Shown here piece by piece: positions 17,227 through 27,684 of a stretch of DNA of 64,000 bases. How positions within the stretch are numbered: the first letter of the stretch is position 1; every line of letters begins with the position of its first letter. Made by a program: the position numbers and the translations under genes. Origin of the DNA: Erwinia sp. JUb26 (GTDB taxonomy: Bacteria > Pseudomonadota > Gammaproteobacteria > Enterobacterales > Enterobacteriaceae). The notes beneath the pieces are model-generated. The model was not told the origin of the DNA. It ran no database searches and saw only the letters and a list, made by a program, of their open reading frames with translations. The DNA is taken from the NCBI RefSeq assembly GCF_003751505.1, contig NZ_RJVB01000010.1, positions 124,001-188,000 on the forward strand, in the 5' to 3' direction.

Positions 17227-17498
17227 AACGATTTTCCTGGTTTATGGCGTTGATTCAGAAACGACCCATTAATGGGAGCGATCTCCGATCACAGGCTGAA
17301 TGCCAGTTCCAGTGACGTTATCATACGCGCTAAAAACGCGCCGACAAGACTGCGAAACATGAAATATTTACGCTACAATCCGGTAAATATACCTGAATAA
17401 ATCTCTTGTGATCTGTGCCTCATATTTGCCGTCTTCCGTACGGAAAAACCCCGGTAACGTTGCAGATGCGCAGTGACAGGACAGCGAGAATAAAGTCT

Positions 17499-18110
17499 AT
17501 GCCTTATACCGTGGCGCTGACCGGAGGAATCGGCAGTGGAAAAAGTACCGTGGCGAATGCCTTTGCCCGGCTGGGTGTTGACATTATTGATGCCGATATC
17601 ATTGCCCGGCAGGTGGTTGAGCCGGGTCAACCCGCGCTGTTAGCCCTGCATAAAAGATTTGGTGATGATGTCCTGCTACCGAATGGTGCGCTGAACCGCG
17701 CCGGGCTGCGTCATATCATTTTTAGCTCTGCCGAAGAGAAAAATTGGGTTAACAATTTGTTACACCCTCTTATCCACGCAGAGACGCAACGACAGTTAGC
17801 ATTAGCACATTCTGCATGGTGTTTGTGGGTTGTCCCGCTACTGGTAGAAAATGGACTGCAACGCCTGGCTGACCGGGTTTTGGTTGTTGATGTGGATCGA
17901 GAAACTCAGCTGATCCGCACTATGGCTCGCGACAGTATCAGTCGCGAACAGGCTGAAAACATTTTGGCTGCCCAGGCTTCACGCGAAGCGCGCCTGGCGG
18001 TGGCTGATGACATTATTGATAACAGCGCGTCACCGGATGAGGTGATAGCGCGCGTTGCCCTACTCAACCAGCGCTACAGCGCACTGGCTACGGCAAGCGA
18101 TCGGGATTAA
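17499..18110 (+). CDS. coaE: Dephospho-CoA kinase
   Basis: This 203-residue P-loop kinase phosphorylates the 3'-hydroxyl of dephospho-CoA, the last step of coenzyme A synthesis. Walker A is GGIGSGKST (residues 9-17). [20 protein letters not shown] follows, and [10 protein letters not shown] with [13 protein letters not shown] forms the lid region. The start at 17499 ([10 protein letters not shown]) matches the E. coli start; upstream in-frame codons are not conserved. zapD begins 4 bp after the stop, then yacG, the standard coaE-zapD-yacG operon. Confidence 0.97.
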   Translation: MPYTVALTGGIGSGKSTVANAFARLGVDIIDADIIARQVVEPGQPALLALHKRFGDDVLLPNGALNRAGLRHIIFSSAEEKNWVNNLLHPLIHAETQRQLALAHSAWCLWVVPLLVENGLQRLADRVLVVDVDRETQLIRTMARDSISREQAENILAAQASREARLAVADDIIDNSASPDEVIARVALLNQRYSALATASDRD

Positions 18111-18114
18111 CAGC

Positions 18115-18858
18115 ATGAGCACAACGGTTCTTTTTGAATATCCACTGAATGAAAAAATGCGCACCTGGTTACGGATTGAGTTCTTACTCAAGCAGCTGTC
18201 CGCCAGCCAGAATATTGTTGACCATCTGGGCGCACTGACTTTTTTTCGCAATGCGGCGGAGTTGCTGGACGTTTTTGAACGCGGTGAGTTAAGAACCGAA
18301 ATTTTGAAAGAGCTGGAGCGGCAGCAACAAAAGCTGCGCTCATGGGCTGAGCTGCCGGGTGTAGATATCACCCTGGTCAATGCGCTGAGCAGCGACCTCA
18401 GAAAGCGCAACGATGCGCTGATGGCGGCACCGCGTATGGGGCAGACGCTGCGTGAAGACAGAATGATTGGACTGGTCCGTCAGCGTTTAAGCATTCCCGG
18501 CGGATGCTGTAGCTTTGACCTTCCCACATTGCATATCTGGCTGCACGTTGATCAATCGGTACGCGATCGTCAGGTAAGCCTGTGGCTAAGTTCGCTGGAC
18601 CCTATTCGCTCTGCGCTTACCACCATTCTTGATTTGATTCGCCAGGCCGGGATTTTCCGTAATCACACCAGCCTGAATGGCTTCTTTCAGGACAACGCAG
18701 AAAACGCCGATCTGTTGCGTTTACAGTTAAGGCTTGAGGATTCACTGTATCCTCAGGTTTCCGGCCATAAGAGCCGTTATGCTATTCGCTTCCTGCCGCT
18801 GGACAGTGAAAATGGTGAAGTTCCTGCCCGTCTCGATTTCGAGCTGGCCTGTTGTTAA
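18115..18858 (+). CDS. zapD: Cell division protein ZapD (FtsZ bundling factor)
   Basis: This 247-residue cytoplasmic protein cross-links FtsZ protofilaments at the Z ring. It begins [20 protein letters not shown], the conserved ZapD N-terminus. It continues with helical segments ([20 protein letters not shown]) and the beta part [18 protein letters not shown], and ends [12 protein letters not shown]. Length equals E. coli ZapD (247). It lies between coaE (4 bp) and yacG (9 bp) in one operon. Confidence 0.97.
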   Translation: MSTTVLFEYPLNEKMRTWLRIEFLLKQLSASQNIVDHLGALTFFRNAAELLDVFERGELRTEILKELERQQQKLRSWAELPGVDITLVNALSSDLRKRNDALMAAPRMGQTLREDRMIGLVRQRLSIPGGCCSFDLPTLHIWLHVDQSVRDRQVSLWLSSLDPIRSALTTILDLIRQAGIFRNHTSLNGFFQDNAENADLLRLQLRLEDSLYPQVSGHKSRYAIRFLPLDSENGEVPARLDFELACC

Positions 18859-18867
18859 GGTTATAAA

Positions 18868-19071
18868 ATGAATGATGTAACGATGGTGGATTGCCCGACC
18901 TGCGGTAAGCAGGTAGTTTGGGCCGAACAAAGTACCTGGCGCCCTTTCTGCAGTAAGCGCTGCCAGCTAATTGATTTAGGTGAATGGGCCGCTGAAGAGA
19001 AATATATCCCCAGCCATCGCGACATGAATGACAGCGATGACTGGAGCGAACAGCAAGACGAATTTCGGTAA
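18868..19071 (+). CDS. yacG: DNA gyrase inhibitor YacG (small zinc-finger protein)
   Basis: This 67-residue protein has a four-cysteine zinc finger seen as [10 protein letters not shown] (residues 9-18) and [15 protein letters not shown] (about 28-42), followed by an acidic tail [21 protein letters not shown]. coli YacG binds GyrB through its C-terminal region and inhibits gyrase DNA binding. It is the last gene of coaE-zapD-yacG and converges on mutT with a 36-bp gap. Confidence 0.95.
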   Translation: MNDVTMVDCPTCGKQVVWAEQSTWRPFCSKRCQLIDLGEWAAEEKYIPSHRDMNDSDDWSEQQDEFR

Positions 19072-19107
19072 CGGTTTAATTCATGGCCCGTTTAAAGCGA
19101 CCTGCGT

Positions 19108-19503
19108 TCATGCGCTGGCTTTCAGACGGGCAATCACTTCGGCATTGGCCGGAGGAAATTCTTCAGCCACTAGTTCACTCTGGGCAATCCAACGCTGTGG
19201 CTGTCCTTCCCTGCCATAAGGCTCACCCAGCCACTCTTCCACAATAAAAAATTCAATTGTCACGTGCCGATCGTCAAATTGATGCTTTATTGTCATAAAG
19301 GGTAGAAAACTAACCGCATCAATCCCCACCTCTTCATTCAGTTCACGCTTTAATGCCTGTTCGGCCGTTTCGCCCAACTCCAGTTTCCCACCGGCAAACT
19401 CCCATTTATTCGCCATATGAGAATCAGCCGAACGCTGAGTCAGAAAAATACGCTTCTGTGCGTCGCGTATAATGCCCACAGCAATATGCAGATACTTCAT
19501 CAT
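19108..19503 (-). CDS. mutT: 8-oxo-dGTP diphosphatase MutT (Nudix hydrolase)
   Basis: This antimutator enzyme hydrolyses 8-oxo-dGTP to the monophosphate. The Nudix box is GGKLELGETAEQALKRELNEE with REL and EE as catalytic metal-binding parts (about residues 36-57). HMANKWEFAGG precedes it and the end EFPPANAEVIARLKAS matches E. coli MutT. An ATG at 19503 or the next codon at 19500 is the likely start (MMKYLHIAVGII, 131 residues); a GTG at 19509 in the same frame is less likely. In E. coli mutT follows secA directly; here about 2 kb with two other genes separates them. Confidence 0.95.
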   Translation of the reverse strand: MMKYLHIAVGIIRDAQKRIFLTQRSADSHMANKWEFAGGKLELGETAEQALKRELNEEVGIDAVSFLPFMTIKHQFDDRHVTIEFFIVEEWLGEPYGREGQPQRWIAQSELVAEEFPPANAEVIARLKASA

Positions 19504-19912
19504 TGTCACTCTGATAGAAAGATAAGTTTAAACATTAGCATTTACCGTGGTGTATCCGCAACACTCCTTTCACTCCTACTACGGAAACTCACTGTCCATA
19601 AAGCATTCAGCTTTAAGATAAGTCCTGCGTTATTAAATTCCCCCACAGGCAGTCTTTAGAATTAAAAAACTCGTTAAAGCTTACAACCCACAGGGTATGG
19701 AACCATCAAGACAAATGATTAATATCAATATTTTCGTTTTTAATTTGTTATTAATAAACATTATATTTTCTCTATTAATTTCTTCAAAAACAACAGGATA
19801 AGAGAATTAATTTATTATTAATCATACCTTAATAACTTTACCCCGTTGCAAACAGCACCTCTTAAAATTAGCATTATTGCCATTGAAAACACCAAATAAT
19901 AAGGATTGAAGA
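19504..19912. other. AT-rich non-coding region ahead of the winged-helix gene
   Basis: About 400 bp, noticeably AT-rich from 19700 on, with several TTAATTTATTATTAAT-like stretches. It presumably holds the promoters of mutT (minus) and of the regulator at 19913 (plus). The composition would suit an H-NS-bound, horizontally acquired segment, but this is inference. AAGGA at about 19899-19904 is the likely ribosome binding site for 19913. No small RNA or gene is recognised. Confidence 0.4.
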
Positions 19913-20503
19913 ATGTTTAGCACTGAAGAATGCATAGAAATACTTAATCACGACATGCTGGAGTTATCAGAAGGCGTATTCATTGACTGCAACAACAACA
20001 CGCTTGAAATATCAGCACGAAAGCAGAGCATTGCTCTGAATGAATCACAAAAACGTTTATTTGTATGTCTTCTAAAGAAAGTTTACACCAAGCGGGATAT
20101 TATCAATATTGTATGGTACGAAAATCACCAGCGGATAAGTGACAATAACTATCATCAACTGACGTTTCAACTCAGGGCTTTGTTAAATCGTAATAAACTT
20201 CCCGCTAACTTGCTGGTTACCGTACCGTATTACGGTTTAAAATTAAATGAGAAACAGTGGGGAATCCTTGCAAAACCCCACACTGAGGACTTTACATCAT
20301 TAAAACAGGGAACATCCCTAAACGATCCAATAACTGATACCGACAATGCCGTGAAAAATACGGTAATGAACACAGAGAATGTTAAACACAGCGGTATTTC
20401 ATTGACGGAAAAATTTATGCGGCATCCTTATTTTACTCAATCGTCTATTGCACAGAATGCCTTCATCCTGTGTATGTTTGTGGCTCTGGTTATGTTTATC
20501 TGA
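19913..20503 (+). CDS. Winged-helix regulator with C-terminal membrane anchor (CadC/ToxR-like)
   Basis: This 196-residue protein has an N-terminal OmpR/PhoB-type winged helix: LEISARKQSIALNESQKRLF (about 31-50), KRDIINIVWYENHQRISDNN, the recognition part YHQLTFQLRALLNRN, and the wing LLVTVPYYGLKLN. A polar linker and one hydrophobic helix at the very end (AFILCMFVALVMFI, about 183-196) follow. There is almost no periplasmic domain, unlike CadC or ToxR. Such proteins regulate transcription from the membrane. The gene is AT-rich relative to its neighbours, lies inside a break of the secA-mutT order, and precedes a prepilin peptidase by 209 bp. The target is unknown; the pilus genes are one possibility. 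Confidence 0.8.
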   Translation: MFSTEECIEILNHDMLELSEGVFIDCNNNTLEISARKQSIALNESQKRLFVCLLKKVYTKRDIINIVWYENHQRISDNNYHQLTFQLRALLNRNKLPANLLVTVPYYGLKLNEKQWGILAKPHTEDFTSLKQGTSLNDPITDTDNAVKNTVMNTENVKHSGISLTEKFMRHPYFTQSSIAQNAFILCMFVALVMFI

Positions 20504-20712
20504 CAAAGCGGATGTAAAGACGCAGAGAAACTGCGGGCAGGCTTCCATAACCATCATTACACCAGCACTGAGACTGTACGAGACTGATAAATGGCGATAG
20601 CCTCAAACAGCGTTAACGTGAATCGATACTCGCACGTTACGAACGTACCGTAGCAGTTGCACCCAGTTACAGGCTGCTCAGATAACAGGTAAAGGGTAAA
20701 AGGAGTTACCTG

Positions 20713-21486
20713 ATGAACCATGCCGCTTTGTTCTTTTTCGCTGCACTGCTGGGGGCCTGCTTCGGCAGTATGCTCAACGTAGTGATTTACCGCCTTCCAC
20801 GGATGATAAGGCAGGGGGAGGTTAGCTATAATCTCTGTCTGCCGCGGTCCCACTGTCCTCACTGTGGCCATCTGCTTGCCTGCAGGGACAATATTCCCCT
20901 GATTGGCTGGCTGATACTGCGAGGCCGCTGCCGCTATTGCTCGCACGCCATTTCTCGCAGCTATCCGCTGGTCGAATTAACCAGTACGCTGTTGTGTCTG
21001 ATGATGGCGGCACTGCTGCCGACAGGCGGTGCGCTGATTGCTTCCTGGACGCTGGTCTGGCTGCTTCTGGCACTGGCCCTGATCGATATAGAGCACCTGC
21101 TGTTGCCTGATTTACTGACTCTGCCGCTGTTATGGCTGGGGATGCTGTTTCAAATTCTCCACTGCCTGCCGCATATTTCATTACAGCAGAGCGTGATCGG
21201 AGCACTGAGTGGTTATCTGGCGCTCTGGTTACCTGCGCATGGCTATCGCCTGCTGCGGGGGAAAGAGGTGCTAGGTATGGGTGATGCCAAGCTGCTGGCC
21301 GCCTTAGGCGCATGGCTGGGCTGGCAGGCGTTACCAATGCTGTTATTGCTGGCATCGCTCGGCAGTCTTATCTGGCTTTGCGCCAGCCGCCTGATTTCCC
21401 AGCGCTCTCTCACCACGCCTTTTCCGTTTGGTCCCGGACTGGCCGCTGCTGGACTGGTTCTGTTTATTGTCGGAAACGCGAAATGA
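20713..21486 (+). CDS. Type IV prepilin peptidase / N-methyltransferase (PilD/GspO family)
   Basis: This 257-residue polytopic inner-membrane aspartic protease cleaves the leader of prepilins and, in classical members, methylates the new N-terminal Phe. The N-terminal domain has GACFGSMLNVVIYRLPRMI (about 14-32) and the two zinc CxxC pairs HCPHCGHLLACRD and CRYCSH needed for methylation. The catalytic Asp residues lie in LALIDIEHLLLPDLLTLPL and in GMGDAKLLAALGAWLGW (the GxGD motif). AGGAG lies 8 bp ahead of the ATG. It is the natural partner of PpdD, HofB and HofC at 13106-16145; E. coli places its homologues in gsp loci instead. Confidence 0.93.
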   Translation: MNHAALFFFAALLGACFGSMLNVVIYRLPRMIRQGEVSYNLCLPRSHCPHCGHLLACRDNIPLIGWLILRGRCRYCSHAISRSYPLVELTSTLLCLMMAALLPTGGALIASWTLVWLLLALALIDIEHLLLPDLLTLPLLWLGMLFQILHCLPHISLQQSVIGALSGYLALWLPAHGYRLLRGKEVLGMGDAKLLAALGAWLGWQALPMLLLLASLGSLIWLCASRLISQRSLTTPFPFGPGLAAAGLVLFIVGNAK

Positions 21487-21549
21487 GTATCCTGCCCATG
21501 CCTTCGCTGTCTTTTTGCTGTTTGCTGTCCTTTCTTTTTCTTTCAAGTA

Positions 21550-21578
21550 TAAAAAAAGGCCGGGTATTTACCCGGCCC
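21550..21578 (-). terminator. Intrinsic terminator of secA (minus strand)
   Basis: GGCCGGGT at 21558-21565 pairs with ACCCGGCC at 21570-21577, and on the minus strand the hairpin is followed by seven T. It lies 28 bp after the secA stop codon. Confidence 0.9.
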
Positions 21579-21605
21579 TGATGCAGATCTTAGCTGGCTG
21601 GCAGA

Positions 21606-24311
21606 TTACGCCAGGCGGCCATGACACTGTTTGTATTTTTTACCTGAACCGCACGGGCAGAGGTCGTTACGACCGACTTTACGCTCACCGGTCTGAGCAG
21701 CCAGTTCCTGAGCGGCTTCGGTTTCATCATCGACATGGCTGAGCTGCTGCTGCTGAGCCAGGCGTTCAGCTTCCTGACGGCGCTGTTCTTCCATCTGCTC
21801 AACTTCTTCCGGCATACGTACCTGAACCTTGCTCAGCGTGCTGATAACTTCATACTTCAGCGACTCCAGCATGGCGGCAAACATAGCGAAGGATTCACGT
21901 TTGTACTCCTGCTTCGGATCCTTTTGCGCGTAGCCGCGCAGATGGATGCCCTGACGCAGATAGTCCATCGCGGCAAGGTGCTCTTTCCACAGCGAGTCTA
22001 GCGTCTGCAGCATCACGCCTTTTTCGAAGTTGCGCATCATCTCTGCGCCAACGACTTCTTCTTTACGGCGATACTGCTCGTTCGCCTGTTCCATAATACG
22101 CTCGCGCAGCGTCTCTTCATGCAGATCGGGCTCTTTATCCAGCCAGTCGCCAATCGGCAGGTCGAGATCGAAATCGGTTTTCAGACGCTCCTGCAGACCA
22201 GGAACATCCCACATTTCTTCCAGCGACTGCGGTGGAATATAGCTGTCGAGGGTCGCTTTAAAGACGTCTTCGCGAATGCTGACAATAGTTTCTGACACGT
22301 CGGACACGTCGAGCAGTTCGTTACGCTGGGTGTAGATTGCGCGGCGCTGGTCGCTTGCCACGTCATCATATTCAAGCAGCTGCTTACGGATGTCGAAGTT
22401 ACGGCTTTCTACCTTACGCTGTGCGTTGGCGATCGCTTTGGTAACCCACGGGTGTTCAATGGCTTCGCCAGGCTTCATTCCCAGCTTACGCATCATGTTA
22501 GACACGCGGTCCGAAGCGAAAATGCGCATCAGAGCATCTTCCATCGACAGATAGAAACGGGATGAACCGTTGTCACCCTGACGACCGGAACGGCCACGCA
22601 GCTGGTTATCGATGCGGCGCGATTCATGGCGCTCGGTACCGATAATGTGCAGACCACCGGAAGCCAGCACCGCATCATGACGGATCTGCCATGCGCTCTT
22701 AATGGCGTCGATCTGCTCCTGGGTTGGCGCTTCCAGCTCGGCCAGTTCAGTCTGCCAGCTGCCGCCCAGCACGATATCGGTACCACGACCGGCCATGTTG
22801 GTGGCGATAGTGACCGCGCCCGGCTGGCCCGCCTGCGCCACGATATCCGCTTCGCGGGCGTGGAACTTGGCATTCAGAACTTCGTGTTTAATCCCCGCAC
22901 GGGTCAGCTCGTTGGAAACCACTTCCGATTTTTCAATCGAGATGGTCCCGACCAGCACCGGCTGTCCGTTGGCGGTACGCTCACGGATATCCTCGATGAT
23001 CGCATCAATTTTCTCTTTCTCGGTCATATAGACCAGGTCAGGAAGATCTTTACGCACCATCGGACGGTTGGTTGGCACCACAATAGTATCCAGCTTGTAG
23101 ATTGAGCTGAATTCGAAGGCTTCCGTGTCCGCCGTACCGGTCATACCGGCCAGCTTGTTGTACAGGCGGAAGTAGTTCTGGAAGGTGATTGAAGCCAGCG
23201 TCTGGTTTTCGTTCTGAATTTCTACGCCTTCTTTCGCTTCTACAGCCTGATGCAGACCATCAGACCAGCGACGCCCCTGCATGGTACGACCGGTGTGTTC
23301 GTCAACGATGATCACTTCGCCATCTTTTACGATGTAATCAACGTCGCGGGTGAACAGCACATGGGCACGCAGCGCGGCAGTGACATGGTGCATCATCATA
23401 ATGTTAGCCGGCGAGTAAAGAGACTCGCCCTCTTCCATAATGCCTTCGCTGACCATCAGCCCTTCAATCGTCACCAGACCGCGTTCGGTCAGGTGAACCT
23501 GACGCGATTTCTCATCAACCGAGAAGTGGCCTTCGCCCTGGAACGTGTCGGAGTCTTCTTTTTCCTGGCGGATCAGTCCAGGAATGATTTTATTTACTTT
23601 GATGTACAGCTCTGAGCTGTCTTCCGCCGGGCCGGAAATGATCAGTGGCGTACGAGCTTCATCGATCAGAATCGAGTCCACCTCATCCACCAGCGCATAG
23701 TTCAACTTGCGCTGTACGCGATCTTCAGGGCTGAACGCCATGTTGTCACGCAGGTAGTCAAAGCCGTATTCGTTATTGGTACCGTAGGTGATATCCGCAG
23801 CGTAGGCGGCACGCTTGGCCGGTGATGGCATACCCGGCAGGTTAATACCGATGCTCAGGCCCAGGAATTCGAACAGTCCACGGTTGTTTTCGGCGTCACG
23901 CTGGGCCAGGTAATCGTTGACGGTGACCACGTGAACCCCTTTGCCGCTCAGGGCGTTGAGGTAGGCTGGCAGAGTCGCCGTCAGGGTTTTACCCTCACCG
24001 GTACGCATCTCGGCAATACAGCGATCGTTCAGTACCATACCGCCCAGCAGCTGGACGTCGAAGTGGCGCATCCCAAACACGCGACGGCTGGCTTCACGCA
24101 CGGTGGCGAACGCTTCAGGGATCAGGTTTTCCAGCACTTCGCCTTTTTCCAGACGGGCACGGAATTCGCCGGTTTTCGCCTTCAGCTCTTCATCGGTCAG
24201 CTTCTGGAAGTCCGGCTCCATTTTTCCGATCTGCTCAACAACTTTGCGCATACGACGCAGGGTGCGGTCATTGCTGCTACCAAAAACTTTAGTCAGTATT
24301 TTTGTAAACAT
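21606..24311 (-). CDS. secA: Preprotein translocase ATPase SecA
   Basis: This 901-residue motor drives exported preproteins through SecYEG. Landmarks are an N-terminal start [20 protein letters not shown], Walker [21 protein letters not shown] (about 102-121), the DEAD-like [20 protein letters not shown], the second ATPase part [34 protein letters not shown], and the C-terminal zinc domain [16 protein letters not shown] that binds SecB. Length equals E. coli SecA (901). secM precedes it by 74 bp and controls its translation. mutT is not adjacent downstream as it is in E. coli. Confidence 0.98.
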   Translation of the reverse strand: MFTKILTKVFGSSNDRTLRRMRKVVEQIGKMEPDFQKLTDEELKAKTGEFRARLEKGEVLENLIPEAFATVREASRRVFGMRHFDVQLLGGMVLNDRCIAEMRTGEGKTLTATLPAYLNALSGKGVHVVTVNDYLAQRDAENNRGLFEFLGLSIGINLPGMPSPAKRAAYAADITYGTNNEYGFDYLRDNMAFSPEDRVQRKLNYALVDEVDSILIDEARTPLIISGPAEDSSELYIKVNKIIPGLIRQEKEDSDTFQGEGHFSVDEKSRQVHLTERGLVTIEGLMVSEGIMEEGESLYSPANIMMMHHVTAALRAHVLFTRDVDYIVKDGEVIIVDEHTGRTMQGRRWSDGLHQAVEAKEGVEIQNENQTLASITFQNYFRLYNKLAGMTGTADTEAFEFSSIYKLDTIVVPTNRPMVRKDLPDLVYMTEKEKIDAIIEDIRERTANGQPVLVGTISIEKSEVVSNELTRAGIKHEVLNAKFHAREADIVAQAGQPGAVTIATNMAGRGTDIVLGGSWQTELAELEAPTQEQIDAIKSAWQIRHDAVLASGGLHIIGTERHESRRIDNQLRGRSGRQGDNGSSRFYLSMEDALMRIFASDRVSNMMRKLGMKPGEAIEHPWVTKAIANAQRKVESRNFDIRKQLLEYDDVASDQRRAIYTQRNELLDVSDVSETIVSIREDVFKATLDSYIPPQSLEEMWDVPGLQERLKTDFDLDLPIGDWLDKEPDLHEETLRERIMEQANEQYRRKEEVVGAEMMRNFEKGVMLQTLDSLWKEHLAAMDYLRQGIHLRGYAQKDPKQEYKRESFAMFAAMLESLKYEVISTLSKVQVRMPEEVEQMEEQRRQEAERLAQQQQLSHVDDETEAAQELAAQTGERKVGRNDLCPCGSGKKYKQCHGRLA

Positions 24312-24385
24312 AATAAGTAATTTCTCTCAGCCACGGCCTCTTGCCACGGTCATGCTATTTGATTATTAACGATTTTTATTTAATT

Positions 24386-24889
24386 TTAGCTGAGAAGTGA
24401 GGGTCCGGCGCGAATGCCGCGAACCTGGGCCAGCCACAGGCCGATATGATGAGAAGGAAGAGCGGTCGCTTCGCGCGGAACGGTACGGCGAATGATAACC
24501 GGAGGCCGCGCCTCATGCGTCAGCAGTGTGTTAAGCGTATCAAGCAGCGCCAACTTTTGCGCCTGCAGTGGCTGAACTTCTTCGGCAACCGGGACAACAG
24601 ATGGCGTCAGTGCAAACGATAGATGGCGGATCACCGTGCGAATCGCATGCTGGTGCCAGTAGTCTACGCTGAATGAAGGGCGGCGAACGCTTTCCTGCAG
24701 CAGTGCCAGGCTATCAAAACGCGCGGCGGTACCGATATTAAGGCTTCGTGAAGAGGTTTCTGCTAAGGTAGTGCGGTCATGCGCTGACGCCTGAGGCAAG
24801 CCGAGACTCGCCGCGACCATCCCCAACAGGAGATGCGGCCAGAAATAGCGTCTGCCAAATTGTCGCCAACGATTTAGAATACCGATCAC
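24386..24889 (-). CDS. secM: Secretion monitor SecM (arrest peptide controlling secA)
   Basis: This 167-residue exported sensor stalls the ribosome near its C-terminus when export is slow, opening the secA ribosome binding site. The N-terminal export signal is [20 protein letters not shown], as in E. coli. The arrest motif reads [12 protein letters not shown] with Pro163; compared with E. coli FxxxxWIxxxxGIRAGP, the Phe is His and the Ile after Trp is Leu, while Trp and GIRAGP are kept with the same spacing. It starts with GTG at 24889. The 5' end lies only 21 bp from the divergent DUF721 gene. Confidence 0.93.
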   Translation of the reverse strand: MIGILNRWRQFGRRYFWPHLLLGMVAASLGLPQASAHDRTTLAETSSRSLNIGTAARFDSLALLQESVRRPSFSVDYWHQHAIRTVIRHLSFALTPSVVPVAEEVQPLQAQKLALLDTLNTLLTHEARPPVIIRRTVPREATALPSHHIGLWLAQVRGIRAGPSLLS

Positions 24890-24910
24890 TGTGTTCCGCC
24901 GGAGCTAGCT

Positions 24911-25420
24911 ATGCGTGATAGTCGCCCACAATCAATTGAAAGTTATTTCGACCAGGCCCAGGATAAAAGCATGCTGCAAAATATTCAGCAGCGAGCTATT
25001 GCTCTGAACAAGCTTAATCGCGCAGTGCAAGGGGTTATTCCCGCTCAGCTGCATCCCTGGTGCCGTGTGGCTAATTTCCGCCAGGGAATTCTGGTGATCG
25101 AAACGGCTAACGCCAGCTGGTTGATGCGTTTACGCTATGAACAATCCAGCCTGCTGTCAGCTTTACGTGCACAAATATTACCATCATTGACGTCGATCGA
25201 CATCAGGATTAATCCTTCCCTTGCGGTAAAAGGACATGAATCCGTTCAAGAAAGCAGCATTCAGAAGCTAAAAGCAGAACAACCGCCGATCAGGCAGTTA
25301 AGTGAACATAGTGCAGAGATTTTACGCAGCGTCGCGAACCAGAGCCCGGAAAAACTGAAGAAGATATTAGAACGACTGGCCTCGCTGGCCGGAGAGAGTA
25401 CCAGCTCAACCAGTCGTTAG
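24911..25420 (+). CDS. DUF721 (DciA-like) protein
   Basis: This 169-residue protein has an N-terminal DUF721 domain: LQNIQQRAIALNKLNRAVQG (about 22-41), IPAQLHPWCRVANFRQGILV and NASWLMRLRYEQSSLLSALR. In DciA, members of this family help load the replicative helicase DnaB in bacteria without DnaC. Enterobacterales normally have DnaC, so the role here is open. The C-terminal 60 residues are polar and look disordered. GGAG lies 7 bp ahead of the ATG at 24911. It is divergent from secM with 21 bp between and convergent with lpxC with 12 bp between. Confidence 0.85.
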   Translation: MRDSRPQSIESYFDQAQDKSMLQNIQQRAIALNKLNRAVQGVIPAQLHPWCRVANFRQGILVIETANASWLMRLRYEQSSLLSALRAQILPSLTSIDIRINPSLAVKGHESVQESSIQKLKAEQPPIRQLSEHSAEILRSVANQSPEKLKKILERLASLAGESTSSTSR

Positions 25421-25432
25421 AGTGGTTATGGC

Positions 25433-26386
<954 letters not shown>

Positions 26387-26451
26387 TTACTGCACTGGCG
26401 GGCGAATAGTTTAACACAAAGAGTGAATTTTCCCACTTTTTAGGTAAATTC

Positions 26452-27606
26452 TTAATCCGCCTGCTTACGAAGGAAAGCAGGAATATCCAGGTAATCTGGC
26501 TCTTTGTTGGTCTGAGGACTTTGATCGTTAACCACTTTTGCAGCAGGTTTCTGTTCCTGAGGCAGCGGCGACATACCGTGCTGCTGGTAACGATGGTCCA
26601 TTACAGGCTGAGAAGACTGCTTGTTGGTCACCAGCGTGATTTCTGGACGTTTGTCCATGCCGATACCGGTTGCCACCACGGTGACGCGCAGTTCGTCGTT
26701 CATTTCCGGATCCAGTGATGTGCCGATAACCACGGTAGCATTGTCGGATGCGAAGGCACGGATGGTGTTACCCACGGTTTCGAATTCATCAAGACGCAGA
26801 TCGAAGCCAGCGGTAATGTTAACCAGCACGCCGCGCGCACCAGACAGGTCGATATCTTCCAGCAGCGGGCTGGAGATCGCCATTTCTGCCGCTTCTTCCG
26901 CACGGTCTTCACCGCATGCCACGCCAGAGCCCATCATCGCGTAGCCCATTTCGGACATCACGGTGCGCACGTCAGCAAAGTCAACGTTCATCAGACCCGG
27001 ACGGGTGATCAGCTCAGCGATACCCTGCACTGCACCTTTCAGCACGTCGTTAGCCGCACCGAAGGCATCCAGCAGTGAAATACCGCGACCCAGCACTTTC
27101 AGCAGCTTGTCGTTAGGAATAGTGATCAGTGAATCGACGTGCTTAGACAGCTCGGCGATACCCTGCTCGGCAAACGCCATGCGTTTTTTGCCTTCAAAAT
27201 TAAATGGCTTGGTCACCACAGCAACCGTCAGGATGCCCAGTTCTTTTGCCACTTCGGCAACAACAGGTGCAGCACCTGTTCCAGTACCGCCGCCCATACC
27301 GGCAGCGATAAACACCATGTCAGCACCATCCAGCGCCTGACGCAGTGCTTCACGATCTTCTTCGGCGGAGTTACGGCCGACTTCCGGGTTTGCACCCGCA
27401 CCCAGACCTTTGGTGATTCCGTTACCGATCTGAATTGTCTGGCCTACTGCAGTCTTGCGCAGGGCCTGAGCATCTGTATTTACCGCGAAGAACTCAACGC
27501 CTTCGATACGTTCACGCACCATATGCTCTACGGCATTACCGCCGCCGCCGCCGACGCCGATGACTTTAATCACCGCGTCATTGGTTAATTCCATAGGTTC
27601 AAACAT
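26452..27606 (-). CDS. ftsZ: Cell division GTPase FtsZ
   Basis: This 384-residue tubulin homologue forms the Z ring. The start is [20 protein letters not shown]. The tubulin signature [14 protein letters not shown] lies near residues 103-116, the T7 loop is [15 protein letters not shown], and a variable linker leads to the C-terminal ZipA/FtsA/MinC-binding peptide [14 protein letters not shown]. Length matches E. coli (383). It follows ftsA by 78 bp, which may hold local promoters as in E. coli. Confidence 0.98.
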   Translation of the reverse strand: MFEPMELTNDAVIKVIGVGGGGGNAVEHMVRERIEGVEFFAVNTDAQALRKTAVGQTIQIGNGITKGLGAGANPEVGRNSAEEDREALRQALDGADMVFIAAGMGGGTGTGAAPVVAEVAKELGILTVAVVTKPFNFEGKKRMAFAEQGIAELSKHVDSLITIPNDKLLKVLGRGISLLDAFGAANDVLKGAVQGIAELITRPGLMNVDFADVRTVMSEMGYAMMGSGVACGEDRAEEAAEMAISSPLLEDIDLSGARGVLVNITAGFDLRLDEFETVGNTIRAFASDNATVVIGTSLDPEMNDELRVTVVATGIGMDKRPEITLVTNKQSSQPVMDHRYQQHGMSPLPQEQKPAAKVVNDQSPQTNKEPDYLDIPAFLRKQAD

Positions 27607-27684
27607 AATTTCTCTCCGTTTATGTGCCTGTTCGCCTGGAGATCGCTAATACTAATAAGACTAGCATGATCTCTCTGGTAAAAA

